From: Acidobacteriaceae bacterium
GTDB lineage: Bacteria; Acidobacteriota; Terriglobia; Terriglobales; Acidobacteriaceae
Assembly (NCBI GenBank): GCA_030044455.1
Contig: JASHVU010000349.1
Coordinates: 1 to 6,276, forward strand
Direction of reading: 5' to 3'
DNA length: 6,276 bases
This document shows positions 1 through 6,276 of this stretch, in pieces. The stretch's first letter is position 1. Each line of letters begins with the position of its first letter. The notes under the pieces were generated by a model. The model saw nothing but the letters and a program-made list of their open reading frames with translations, searched no databases and was not told the origin of the DNA. Position numbers and translations under genes: made by a program.

Positions 1-1064
1 TCAAGAAGGTGTACGAGGAAGAGTTTGGTGTCTTCGGCGGTGCGCCGTTTGCCGCTCTGGTGGGCGACTACGAGTTCGGCAAAGGCCCCGAGGATATCGA
101 ACTGATCGAGCGCGTCAGCCAGGTAGCGTCGGCTGCGCACGCGCCTTTTATCTCTGCAGCCAGTTCGGAGTTGCTGAACTTGAGCAGCTATACGCAACTA
201 GGCGCGCCACGGGATATCGGCAAAATCTTCGACTCGACCGAGTACGCCCGATGGAAAGGCTTCCGCCAATCGGATGACTCGCGTTACATCGCGCTGACCT
301 TGCCGCATATTCTTATGCGCGTGCCTTATGGAAAAGACAACAAGCAGATCGATGCCTTCGACTACGAAGAGGCAGTCGACGGCAGCGATCACTCCAAGTA
401 TCTGTGGGGAAACGCCGCATTTGGCCTGGCTGCCCGCCTGACGAATTCCTTTGCCCGTTATGGCTGGTGCGCCTCCATCCGCGGTGTTGAAGGCGGCGGC
501 CTGGTTGAGGCTTTGCCCTGTCACACATTCCGGACCGACGAGGGCGATGTAGCTCTCAAGTGCCCGACTGAAGTTGCCATTACTGACCGCCGTGAAAAGG
601 AACTAGCTGACCAAGGACTGATACCGCTGGTTCACTGCAAGGGAACCGACTACGCCGCGTTCTTCAGCGTGCAGACGGCCAACCGGCCCAAGCTTTACGA
701 CAAAGAGGCGGCCAACGCCAATGCACGGCTTTCCGCCCAGTTGCCTTACATCCTTGCCATGTCCCGTTTTGCTCATTATCTGAAAGCGATGATGCGCGAC
801 AAGATCGGGAGCTTCATGACCCGCCAGGACTGCGAGAAATTCCTCAACCAATGGATTATGAATTATGTCTGCGCGGACGATAATGCCTCGCAGGCTGCCA
901 AGGCAAAACTGCCTCTTCGTGAGGCAGCCATCCAGGTTTCCGAAATCCCCGGCAAGCCTGGTGCATACCGCGCAGTTGCATACTTGAAGCCGCATTTCCA
1001 ACTGGACGAACTCGCAGTTTCCCTTCGTCTGGTAGCCGACCTGCCTGCGTCGGCGCGGAAATAA
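1..1064 (+). CDS. tssC: TssC (VipB/ImpD/HsiC) T6SS contractile sheath large subunit, 5'-truncated
   Basis: The product is the large sheath subunit, which co-assembles with TssB around the Hcp tube in the cytoplasm and contracts to fire it. The frame is already open at base 3 (codons for Lys-Lys-Val-Tyr) and gives 353 codons before TAA at 1062-1064. The family is about 490-500 residues, so roughly 140 N-terminal residues lie upstream; the GTG at 9 is an internal Val codon, not a start. Family hallmarks, numbered from the codon at 3, are EEEFGVFGGAPF (5-16), LVGDYEF (19-25), ALTLPHILMRVPYG (97-110), DHSKYLWGNAAF (129-140), RGVEGGGLVEALPCHTF (160-176), IPLVHCKGTDYAAFFSVQ (207-224) and the closing FQLDELAVSLRLVADLP (332-348). 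The C-terminus, which in sheath structures carries the strands that interlock neighbouring subunits, looks complete. No frameshift is seen. tssB is expected directly upstream, outside the window. Confidence 0.97.
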   Translation, partial: KKVYEEEFGVFGGAPFAALVGDYEFGKGPEDIELIERVSQVASAAHAPFISAASSELLNLSSYTQLGAPRDIGKIFDSTEYARWKGFRQSDDSRYIALTLPHILMRVPYGKDNKQIDAFDYEEAVDGSDHSKYLWGNAAFGLAARLTNSFARYGWCASIRGVEGGGLVEALPCHTFRTDEGDVALKCPTEVAITDRREKELADQGLIPLVHCKGTDYAAFFSVQTANRPKLYDKEAANANARLSAQLPYILAMSRFAHYLKAMMRDKIGSFMTRQDCEKFLNQWIMNYVCADDNASQAAKAKLPLREAAIQVSEIPGKPGAYRAVAYLKPHFQLDELAVSLRLVADLPASARK

Positions 1065-1097
1065 CGGAACCATCATTGGCCGGCGCAATCGGAGCAC

Positions 1098-1123
1098 GGC
1101 ACGCCGCGCGCAGAGCGCGTGCC
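1098..1123 (+). other. GC-rich stem-loop in the tssC-hcp gap
   Basis: GGCACGC (1098-1104) pairs perfectly with GCGTGCC (1117-1123). If C1105 is bulged, GC at 1106-1107 extends the stem with GC at 1115-1116, giving 9 base pairs and a 7-nt loop. No T-run follows (CAATTGAAAGG comes next), so it is not a textbook intrinsic terminator. It lies 18 nt before the hcp start, just before the ribosome binding site. Inferred roles are protection of a processed hcp mRNA 5' end, partial attenuation, or a translational effect. None can be decided from sequence. Confidence 0.5.
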
Positions 1124-1128
1124 AATTG

Positions 1129-1135
1129 AAAGGAG
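1129..1135 (+). promoter_or_regulatory. Strong ribosome binding site for hcp
   Basis: AAAGGAG lies 6 nt before the hcp ATG, close to ideal spacing. It sits in an 11-nt stretch (TGAAAGGAGCC, 1127-1137) that recurs exactly before tssE at 4169-4179. A strong site fits the need for many Hcp copies per tube. I see no convincing -35/-10 promoter in the 77-nt gap. Confidence 0.8.
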
Positions 1136-1141
1136 CCACGA

Positions 1142-1618
1142 ATGGCAGTCGATTATTTTCTGAAGCTGGATGGGATTCAAGGCGAGTCCCAGGATGAAAA
1201 ACATAAAAATGAAATTCAGGTGATGAGCTGGAGCTGGGGCGCGACCAACACCTCCTCTGTCTCCGGGACAGGAGGTTCGGGTGCCGGTAAAGTCGACCTG
1301 ATGGACTTCAACATGATGCTGAATTTCGACAAATCGACACCCAAGTTCTTCAAGTCGATCTGTAAAGGGACCCACATTGCTTCGGGAGAATTTAACGCCA
1401 TCAAGGCGGGGGCCGACGGCAAACCCTATCTCAAGGTGGATTTCAAGGAGATCTTCGTCACGAGTCTTCAAATGTCTGCGGCAGGTGAAGTTCCTGCGGT
1501 CAGTTTAACCTTCACTTACAACGAGATCAAGATCGACTACTCCACGCAGGACGAGAAGGGCAACCTCGCCAGCATTGGGCCAATAACGTTTAACACAAAG
1601 GAAAACAAGCTTTCGTAA
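1142..1618 (+). CDS. hcp: Hcp, T6SS inner tube protein
   Basis: Hcp forms hexameric rings that stack into the tube propelled through the contracting sheath; it is also a carrier or chaperone for small effectors and is released from the cell. The 158-residue product matches the usual 150-170. The ATG is fixed by AAAGGAG 6 nt upstream. Visible family features are the start AVDYFLKLDGIQGES (2-16), the EIQVMSWSWG strand (24-33), the Gly/Ser-rich extended loop (34-49), GKVDLMDF (49-56), DKSTPKFFKSICKGTH (63-78), the strand block YLKVDFKEIFVTSLQMS around residues 95-111, and VSLTFTYNEIKIDY (120-133). There is no signal peptide, as expected for a T6SS substrate. There is no C-terminal toxin extension, so this is a structural Hcp rather than an evolved one. 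It lies 77 nt after tssC and 12 nt before tagJ. Confidence 0.97.
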   Translation: MAVDYFLKLDGIQGESQDEKHKNEIQVMSWSWGATNTSSVSGTGGSGAGKVDLMDFNMMLNFDKSTPKFFKSICKGTHIASGEFNAIKAGADGKPYLKVDFKEIFVTSLQMSAAGEVPAVSLTFTYNEIKIDYSTQDEKGNLASIGPITFNTKENKLS

Positions 1619-1623
1619 GGTGG
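1617..1623 (+). promoter_or_regulatory. Ribosome binding site for tagJ, overlapping the hcp stop
   Basis: AAGGTGG begins within the hcp TAA stop codon and ends 7 nt before the tagJ ATG at 1631. The match is moderate, weaker than the site before hcp. The overlap with the stop fits coupling of tagJ translation to hcp. Confidence 0.55.
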
Positions 1624-1630
1624 CCCGCGT

Positions 1631-2362
1631 ATGGACGCGCTCTCTCTCTACAAGGCCGGCCAGCTTCGGGAAGCCATCGATGCGCTTGGTGACGAGTTGA
1701 AGAAACAACCGCTCGACACCAAGCGCCGGACCTTTCTTTTCGAGTTGCTATGCTTTGCGGGGCTGTTCGACCGCGCGGAAAAGCAGCTCGATATTCTCTC
1801 TGACACCAGCCCGGAAGCCGCGGCCGGCGCTATGCTTTACCGTTCCGCTCTGCACGCCGAACGCGAGCGACAGGATATGTTCGCGCGCAACGCCCTGCCC
1901 ATAGGAACTGCTCATCCATCTCCTGCCGGAGAATTGAATGGCGAGCCGTTCACCGGACTCAGTGATGCGGATCCGCGCGTTGGCGCGAATCTGGAGACGT
2001 TTATCGCGGGCAGCTACACCTGGATCCCGTTCGCATATATCGAATCAATAGAAACCGAATCCCCAAAGCGGCTGCGCGATCTGCTTTGGCTTCCTGCAAT
2101 CGTACGCACCACATCCGATTTCCGGATGCAGGACCTTGGCGAAATTCTGGTCCCAGTTATAGCCCCGCTCTCCTGGACGCATTCCGACGACGCCGTGCGC
2201 CTGGGCCGCGTAACCGAATGGCAAGAAGATCCGAAGTTCGGATCAGTCCCTTACGGCCAGAAGCTGTTGTTGCGTGGTGAGCAGGAAGAACCGTTCCTCG
2301 AGTTGCGGAAGCTCGCCTTCCATCAAGCCGGAGAGAGGGCTGAAAGTGCCACTGCGCGATGA
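1631..2362 (+). CDS. tagJ: TagJ/ImpE/SciE-family T6SS accessory protein (HsiE1-like)
   Basis: This 243-residue protein belongs to the ImpE/SciE/TagJ family. In Pseudomonas aeruginosa the homologue HsiE1/TagJ binds the sheath small subunit TssB and is functionally linked to the ClpV ATPase that recycles contracted sheaths; it occurs in only some T6SS classes. Two parts are visible: an N-terminal TPR-like helical region (about 1-85, with YKAGQLREAIDAL and FLFELLCFAGLFDRAEKQLD) and a C-terminal ImpE-type domain with DADPRVGANLETFIAGSYTW (112-131), IPFAYIESI (132-140), RDLLWLPA (149-156), LGEILVPVIAPLSW (169-182), RLGRVTEW (190-197) and YGQKLLLRGEQEEPFLELR (208-226). The ATG directly after the hcp stop is the natural start. 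The last ~17 nt overlap the start of tssA, so the tail AESATAR shares DNA with the TssA N-terminus. The ClpV/TssB link is known from the family, not shown here. Confidence 0.9.
   Translation: MDALSLYKAGQLREAIDALGDELKKQPLDTKRRTFLFELLCFAGLFDRAEKQLDILSDTSPEAAAGAMLYRSALHAERERQDMFARNALPIGTAHPSPAGELNGEPFTGLSDADPRVGANLETFIAGSYTWIPFAYIESIETESPKRLRDLLWLPAIVRTTSDFRMQDLGEILVPVIAPLSWTHSDDAVRLGRVTEWQEDPKFGSVPYGQKLLLRGEQEEPFLELRKLAFHQAGERAESATAR
2330..2339 (+). promoter_or_regulatory. Ribosome binding site that sets the tssA start
   Basis: A purine-rich GGAGAGAGGG lies inside the 3' end of tagJ, 6 nt before the GTG at 2346. It supports that GTG as the tssA start over the in-frame GTG at 2274, which has no such site and would add 24 residues unlike any TssA N-terminus. 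Confidence 0.65.
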
Positions 2363-4166
2363 TCTCCTGAATCCGATTCCCGGCGACAATCCTTCCGGCG
2401 CATATCTTCGCTACGAGCGCGTCTACGACCAGATCAAAGAAGCCCGCACCGAGAACGAAGAGTCGATTCTCGGTAATCTGGCCGCCCCCAAGAAAGCCGA
2501 TTTCCCCTTGGTCATCAAACTGGCCGGTGAAGCGCTCGCCACAAAGAGCAAGGACCTCCAACTCGTTGCATGGCTGTCTGAAGCCCACCTTAAACGCGAG
2601 GGCGTCGGCCTGATTCAGCCCTGCCTGAAACTGTTCCTCGATCTTCAGGAGCAGTTCTGGGAAACGTTATATCCCATCATCGAGGATGGCGATGTGGGCA
2701 TGCGGGCGGGCCCGATCGAATGGGCTGCCAACCGCATTGCCGCGCTCCTCTATGAGGCGCCGATCACCCGCGACGGGCTGAACTACTACCAGTACAAACA
2801 ATCGCGTGCAGTGGGGTACGAAGCCGATGCCGAAGGCAGCGATACCAAGTCCGAGGCGCGACGACTGGCCATTGCCGACGGCAAAGTTACCGGCGAAGAC
2901 TTCGACAAATCTTTCTCCTCGACTCCCAAGCCCTGGTACGTCCAGAGGGCCGAGTTTATGCACTCCTCCATGGAGGCTCTCGAGGCGCTCCAGTCCTTCA
3001 GCGAAGAGAAGTACGGCGACGACGGCCCTGGATTCGGAAAACTGCGCACTGCGGTTGAAGAGGTAGGCAATGCGGTCGAAATCCTGCTGGCCGAAAAACG
3101 GAAACTGGAGCCGGATGAGCCGGTTGAAGAAGCGGTTGAAGCGGAGCCGGAGCCGGAACCGGAAGCCGCAGACGAATCGAGCGCGGAGTCGCAGCCAGGC
3201 GCCAAGCCCAAGGCTGGCAAATCCATAACCGCGGAGCCGGTCGACCGCGACGATGCGATTGCGCGAATCCAGGCTTGCATCAAATTTCTTCATGCTGACA
3301 ACCCCGCGAACCCATCGGCATATATGCTTCAAAGCGCACTGCGGTTTGGAGAGATGCGCGAGCAGGGGAGCGGGCCATCGTGGGATTTTCTTGTGGCGCC
3401 GGCATCGGAGCGGCGTCAGAACCTCAAGCGCCTTTCGGCCGAGGGGAACTGGGGCGAGTTGCTGAGCGATGCCATCGCAGTTGCGGGCGAACCTTGCGGA
3501 CGGGCCTGGCTCGATGTGCAGCGGTATATATGGAAGGCCAGCAGCGAGGCCGGCTATTACGCTGTCGCGACCAGCGTGGTTTCTACCTTGCAGGGGCTCC
3601 TGAAAGACATTCCCGAGATGCCTGCCTGGACATTGAACGATGACACGCCGACCGCCAACCCTGAAACGCAACGGTGGCTCGAAGAAACCGTCATCCCCAA
3701 GCCGCCTGAGCCGGCCGCGGCCGAGCCCGAGCCTGAATCGGAACATGTTTCCAATGTCCCTTCGCCGGAGCCCATTGCCAAAGCGGCAGAAGAGGCCCCG
3801 CCTGACGTTCTGACGGTGGCCCGGGAACTCACGGCCCGGGGCAAGCTGTCGCAGGCCATCCAATTGCTGATGCGCGATGCCGCGCAGCAACCCAGCGGAC
3901 GTGCCCGCTATCTGCGCAGGCTGCAGATCGCGCAGTTGTGCGTTGGCGCCGGTCAGGGCAAGGTGGCCCATCCGGTCCTCGAAGAACTGGTCAAGGAAAT
4001 CGATCAGCGTCAGCTCGAGGAGTGGGAGGCGAGCGACATGATCGCGCCCCCGCTCGCGCTTCTGCTTCGCTGCCTGGATGGGTCAGAGAACAACGGCGTG
4101 CGAGAGGCGGTCTTTGCTCGCTTGTGCCGTATTGATCCACTCGCCGCCATGGATGCATCCCGGTGA
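2346..4166 (+). CDS. tssA: TssA (ImpA/VasJ) T6SS baseplate and tail-assembly cap protein
   Basis: TssA proteins bind the membrane complex, organise the baseplate and guide or stabilise tube-sheath polymerisation in the cytoplasm. The 606-residue product starts at GTG 2346, chosen for the upstream GGAGAGAGGG and because the ImpA_N motif LLNPIPGDNPSGAYLRYE begins at residue 7. Domains in order are: ImpA_N (about 5-120, including YDQIKEARTE at 27-36 and KDLQLVAWLSEAHLKREG); a helical stretch to ~254; an acidic Pro-Glu linker (255-299); a middle domain (300-450, with YMLQSALRFGEM, WDFLV, NWGELL and GRAWLDVQRYIWKA); a second acidic Pro-Glu/Ala linker (451-487); and a VasJ-like C-terminal helical domain (488-606, with GRARYLRRLQIAQL, LEELVKEIDQRQLEEWE and the near-terminal RLCRIDPLAAM). 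No transmembrane helix is seen, so it is not the hydrophobic-tailed long TssA type. Its start overlaps tagJ by 17 nt. At about 600 residues it is longer than a minimal TssA, partly because of the linkers. Confidence 0.93.
   Translation: MPLRDDLLNPIPGDNPSGAYLRYERVYDQIKEARTENEESILGNLAAPKKADFPLVIKLAGEALATKSKDLQLVAWLSEAHLKREGVGLIQPCLKLFLDLQEQFWETLYPIIEDGDVGMRAGPIEWAANRIAALLYEAPITRDGLNYYQYKQSRAVGYEADAEGSDTKSEARRLAIADGKVTGEDFDKSFSSTPKPWYVQRAEFMHSSMEALEALQSFSEEKYGDDGPGFGKLRTAVEEVGNAVEILLAEKRKLEPDEPVEEAVEAEPEPEPEAADESSAESQPGAKPKAGKSITAEPVDRDDAIARIQACIKFLHADNPANPSAYMLQSALRFGEMREQGSGPSWDFLVAPASERRQNLKRLSAEGNWGELLSDAIAVAGEPCGRAWLDVQRYIWKASSEAGYYAVATSVVSTLQGLLKDIPEMPAWTLNDDTPTANPETQRWLEETVIPKPPEPAAAEPEPESEHVSNVPSPEPIAKAAEEAPPDVLTVARELTARGKLSQAIQLLMRDAAQQPSGRARYLRRLQIAQLCVGAGQGKVAHPVLEELVKEIDQRQLEEWEASDMIAPPLALLLRCLDGSENNGVREAVFARLCRIDPLAAMDASR
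3111..3167 (+). repeat. Degenerate Pro-Glu-coding repeat inside tssA (linker 1)
   Basis: CGGTTGAAG occurs twice (3121-3129 and 3133-3141), followed by four related hexamers: GAGCCG, GAGCCG, GAACCG, GAAGCC (3144-3167). They encode an alternating Val-Glu-Glu then Glu-Pro run with strong negative charge. This is an in-frame, low-complexity linker. Repeats of this kind can change length by slippage, in steps of two residues per hexamer. Confidence 0.7.
3696..3806 (+). other. Second acidic Pro/Glu/Ala-rich linker region of tssA
   Basis: These bases encode residues 451-487 of TssA, rich in Pro, Glu and Ala (for example PKPPEPAAAEPEPESE). The bias ends abruptly at the VasJ-like domain (DVLTVARELTARGKL). 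It is predicted to be a disordered, flexible tether between the middle and C-terminal domains. Boundaries are approximate. Confidence 0.6.
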
Positions 4167-4170
4167 GATG

Positions 4171-4177
4171 AAAGGAG
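4171..4177 (+). promoter_or_regulatory. Ribosome binding site for tssE supporting a TTG start
   Basis: AAAGGAG lies 9 nt before TTG 4187. The tssE frame has a TGA at 4169-4171, and no ATG, GTG or TTG occurs between it and 4187, so TTG is the first possible start. The surrounding TGAAAGGAGCC is identical to the sequence before hcp. Confidence 0.7.
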
Positions 4178-4186
4178 CCGCAAAGG

Positions 4187-4651
4187 TTGGCGCGTTCGGC
4201 CTCAGAATTGCTGGTGACGCAGTCGGTTCTCGATCGCCTGCTCGCCGTTGAAGACTGGCCGGCAACGCGCTCCCAGTCGGTGCGCTTTTTCCGCGACGCG
4301 CTGAAGCGCGATGTGGAGTGGCTGCTCAACTCGCGGCAACCGCACCTCGACCAGCTCTCCACTTTTCCTGCCGCAAAAGAGTCGGTGATTAATTACGGCC
4401 TGCCCGACATTTCCGCGCTTGGACTGACCTCGGCTTCCGATCATCAGGCATTGCGCCAGGCGATCGCGGCCTGCCTGCGCACCTTCGAACCGCGCCTGAC
4501 CGATGTTCATGTCACGCTGGAAGGATCCGACATGGCCGACCGGCGCCTGCGCTTCCACATTGAAGGCAATCTCAGGCTCGATCCGGCCCCGGAAGAGGTC
4601 GCCTTTGACACCATTCTCGAACTCGCCAGCGGCGAGTACAAAGTGAAGTGA
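4187..4651 (+). CDS. tssE: TssE, gp25-like T6SS baseplate wedge protein
   Basis: TssE is the T6SS counterpart of phage T4 gp25, a small baseplate wedge protein that contacts the first sheath ring and helps start sheath assembly. The 154-residue product is in the family range of about 130-180. Visible features are an N-terminal helix ending in SVLDRLL (13-19), the RDVEWLLNSR block (41-50) that opens the gp25 fold, VINYGLPDISALGL (67-80), the helix QALRQAIAACLRTFEPRL (87-104) carrying the conserved Glu-Pro-Arg triad (101-103), and terminal strands VHVTLE (107-112) and LRFHIEGNLRLDP (121-133). The EPR triad, known from gp25/TssE work to be important for sheath attachment, is intact. The TTG start is the first available, supported by AAAGGAG. 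The gene begins 20 nt after tssA and ends 3 nt before tssF, so tssE and tssF are probably coupled in translation. A slightly later start cannot be excluded. Confidence 0.94.
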   Translation: MARSASELLVTQSVLDRLLAVEDWPATRSQSVRFFRDALKRDVEWLLNSRQPHLDQLSTFPAAKESVINYGLPDISALGLTSASDHQALRQAIAACLRTFEPRLTDVHVTLEGSDMADRRLRFHIEGNLRLDPAPEEVAFDTILELASGEYKVK

Positions 4652-4654
4652 TCG

Positions 4655-6276
4655 ATGCGCGAAGAACTCCTCGAATATTACGAACGCGAACTTGCTTACC
4701 TTCGTCAACTCGGGGGTAAGTTCGCCGAGAAATATCCGCGCGTGGCCAGCCGGCTGCTGCTCGAAGCCGATCGATGCGATGACCCGCATGTCGAGCGTCT
4801 TCTGGAGAGCTTCGCTTTTCTCGCGGCGCGCATTCATTTGCGCATTGACGACGACCTTCCTGAAGTCACTTCAGCGCTGATGGGGATGGTCGCTCCGCAT
4901 TATCTGCGCCCCATTCCGTCCATGACCGTTGCCGAATGCCTGGTCGATCCTGAACAGGGAAAACAGACTGCCGGGCAATCCATGCCGGCGGGAACGGCTT
5001 TGGCAACCAAGCGTCTGGTCGACGGGCAGCCATGCCGTTTTCGCACGGCTTATCCCGTCGACCTCTGGCCTATTACCATCGCCGAATGCGACTGGCGGCA
5101 ACCGGAGCGGATTTCTGACCCGATTCGCGTACCTGGGGCGGTGGGCGTACTGCGCTTGCGGCTCGAGTGTGCCCGCGACGTCGACTTCAACCAGCTCGAC
5201 ATGGGCAAATTGGTCTTTCATGTTGCCGGAGAATCGAATGTAACTCATACTCTTTATGAGCTGCTCTGCCGCAACTGCATTTCAATCCTGGTCCGCAACC
5301 CCAAACAGCGAGAGGCTAAGCCGGTCCCCATCGCTACCACTGAGCTCCGCCCCATGGGCTTCGAGGAAGATGAATCCCTGCTGCCGTTTCCCCGGCGCTC
5401 GTTCGATGGTTACCGTCTGCTTCAGGAATATTTCACCTTCTCAGAGAAGTTTTTCTTTTTCGAACTGAATGGCCTCCGGGCCATCGCCCGGGCCGGATGC
5501 ACGGCGCAGACTGAAATCCTCATTTTCTGCTCGCGTTTCGAACGTCCGGACCGCGGCCAGGACCTTGAGGTCGGAGTCTCGGCGCGCACGCTGCGCCTCG
5601 GTTGCACACCGGTCGTCAATCTGTATTCCCAGGTCGCCGAGCCGATCCTCGTCACTCACACTTCGCATGAGTACCAGATCATTCCCAACCTGCGGCGTCA
5701 GGATACGACCGAAATCTATTCGATCGATCAGGTGATGGCTTCGAACACGGCGCGCCATGAAAGCATCCCCCTCGAGCCGCTATACGCCTATCGCCACCAG
5801 GCGCGAAAAAACAGCAATCGCGCTTATTGGCACGCGGTACGCCGCAGAAACGAACTGGGCGAGCGCGAGCCCTCAACGATGCACCTCTCGCTGGTCGATA
5901 TCGACGGAATTCTGACCGAGCCGAACGTCGATGTGCTTACGGTTCGCTGCTCATGTTCCGATTTCGATCTTCCCTCACGCCTGCCTTTCGGACTGGAAGG
6001 CGGAGGTTTTGTGGCCGAGGATTATCCGGCCATCAAGCAGATTACGGCTCTGCGCCGGCCTTCGCCCAGTTATGATCCGCCGCGCGGAAAGGGCCAGCTT
6101 TGGCGGCTGGTCTCGCAACTCTCTCTCAACTACCTCTCCATCGTGGAAGAAGGCGTCACCTCGCTCCAGGAGATTTTGCGTCTGCACAACTTCACTGATT
6201 CGTCGTATCTTGAAAACCAGATCGGCGGCATCACGCGCCTCAATTCAAAACCTCATTTCGCCATTATGCAATCGAT
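4655..6276 (+). CDS. tssF: TssF (ImpG/VasA) T6SS baseplate protein, 3'-truncated
   Basis: TssF, with TssG, TssE and TssK, builds the baseplate wedge that docks VgrG and the sheath onto the membrane complex. The ATG at 4655 opens a frame that stays clear of stops to the window edge (540 full codons). The family is about 590-620 residues, so roughly 50-80 C-terminal residues are missing. The N-terminus is diagnostic: MREELLEYYERELAYLRQLG (1-20), FAEKYPRVASRLLLE (23-37), DPHVERLLESFAFLAARI (43-60) and the block to PHYLRPIPSM (81-90). Further along come GYRLLQEYFTFSEKFFFFEL and the RCSCSDFDLP region. The upstream ribosome binding site is weak (around GTGAAG), which fits coupling to tssE, whose TGA lies 3 nt before the ATG. 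The open reading is continuous with no frameshift. tssG is expected next, outside the window. Confidence 0.95.
   Translation, partial: MREELLEYYERELAYLRQLGGKFAEKYPRVASRLLLEADRCDDPHVERLLESFAFLAARIHLRIDDDLPEVTSALMGMVAPHYLRPIPSMTVAECLVDPEQGKQTAGQSMPAGTALATKRLVDGQPCRFRTAYPVDLWPITIAECDWRQPERISDPIRVPGAVGVLRLRLECARDVDFNQLDMGKLVFHVAGESNVTHTLYELLCRNCISILVRNPKQREAKPVPIATTELRPMGFEEDESLLPFPRRSFDGYRLLQEYFTFSEKFFFFELNGLRAIARAGCTAQTEILIFCSRFERPDRGQDLEVGVSARTLRLGCTPVVNLYSQVAEPILVTHTSHEYQIIPNLRRQDTTEIYSIDQVMASNTARHESIPLEPLYAYRHQARKNSNRAYWHAVRRRNELGEREPSTMHLSLVDIDGILTEPNVDVLTVRCSCSDFDLPSRLPFGLEGGGFVAEDYPAIKQITALRRPSPSYDPPRGKGQLWRLVSQLSLNYLSIVEEGVTSLQEILRLHNFTDSSYLENQIGGITRLNSKPHFAIMQS

Noticed and set aside
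1098..1123. Intrinsic terminator after tssC
   Set aside because: There is a stable stem but no T-run follows it, and the next gene belongs to the same apparatus on the same strand, so it is listed only as a stem-loop.
1142..1618. Specialised (evolved) Hcp with a toxin domain
   Set aside because: The protein is 158 residues and ends straight after the Hcp fold; there is no C-terminal extension.
2274..2345. In-frame upstream GTG at 2274 as the tssA start
   Set aside because: It would add 24 residues (starting MVSRKNRSSS) that do not resemble TssA, overlap tagJ by 89 nt and lack a ribosome binding site. GTG 2346 has one at ideal spacing.
2359..2370. ATGA stop-start overlap at the tagJ stop as the tssA start
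   Set aside because: The ATG at 2359 is not in the tssA frame and meets a stop after three codons.
3818..3840. Repeated GGCCCGGG octamer (3818-3825 and 3833-3840)
   Set aside because: It falls inside tssA on two Ala-Arg codon pairs of the VasJ-like domain. Coding sequence explains it and no array or dyad extends beyond it.
2667..3971. 434-codon open frame on the minus strand opposite tssA
   Set aside because: It is a GC-bias shadow: its translation is rich in Arg/Leu/Gly, mirrors the Pro-Glu repeats of tssA as an Arg-Phe/Leu run, and shows no family motif. tssA on the plus strand accounts for the region.
5441..5758. Small overlapping open frames on both strands within tssF as possible immunity or effector genes
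   Set aside because: They lie wholly inside the continuous tssF frame, lack convincing ribosome binding sites, and encode Arg/Ser-rich shadow sequence.

Overview
The window is an internal slice of a type VI secretion system (T6SS) operon. It reads in one direction, is almost entirely coding, and is cut at both ends. All six genes are on the + strand: the C-terminal part of tssC (sheath large subunit), hcp (inner tube), a tagJ/impE-type accessory gene, tssA (cap/baseplate organiser with a VasJ-like C-terminus), tssE (gp25-like baseplate wedge) and the first ~540 codons of tssF (baseplate). The calls rest on recognised family motifs in the translated proteins. No database search was run.

The organism is a Gram-negative (diderm) bacterium with fairly GC-rich DNA (high fifties per cent by eye), GTG/TTG as well as ATG starts, and good AAAGGAG-type Shine-Dalgarno sites. 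The gene set (TagJ present, TssA with a VasJ-type C-terminus, gp25-like TssE) suits a proteobacterium or an acidobacterial soil organism. The window does not settle which, and the acidobacterial option is only an impression.

Layout: tssC ends at 1064. A 77-nt gap holds a strong GC-rich stem-loop and the hcp ribosome binding site. hcp (1142-1618) is followed after 12 nt by tagJ (1631-2362). tssA starts at a GTG inside the end of tagJ (17-nt overlap, 2346-4166). tssE follows after 20 nt from a TTG start (4187-4651), and tssF starts 3 nt later (4655) and runs off the edge. The tight spacing implies one transcript with translational coupling. No stretch over 300 bases lacks a gene, and there are no RNA genes, mobile elements or CRISPR arrays.

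How the parts work together (known biology): TssE and TssF belong to the baseplate wedge, TssA primes baseplate assembly and tail polymerisation, TssC with TssB forms the contractile sheath around a stacked Hcp tube, and TagJ binds the sheath small subunit and is linked to ClpV-driven recycling. tssB is expected just upstream and tssG just downstream. No effector, immunity or VgrG gene is visible. I see no previously undescribed system. The points worth a second look are the tssC-hcp stem-loop, the position of tssA between tagJ and tssE, and the two acidic Pro-Glu linkers in TssA.
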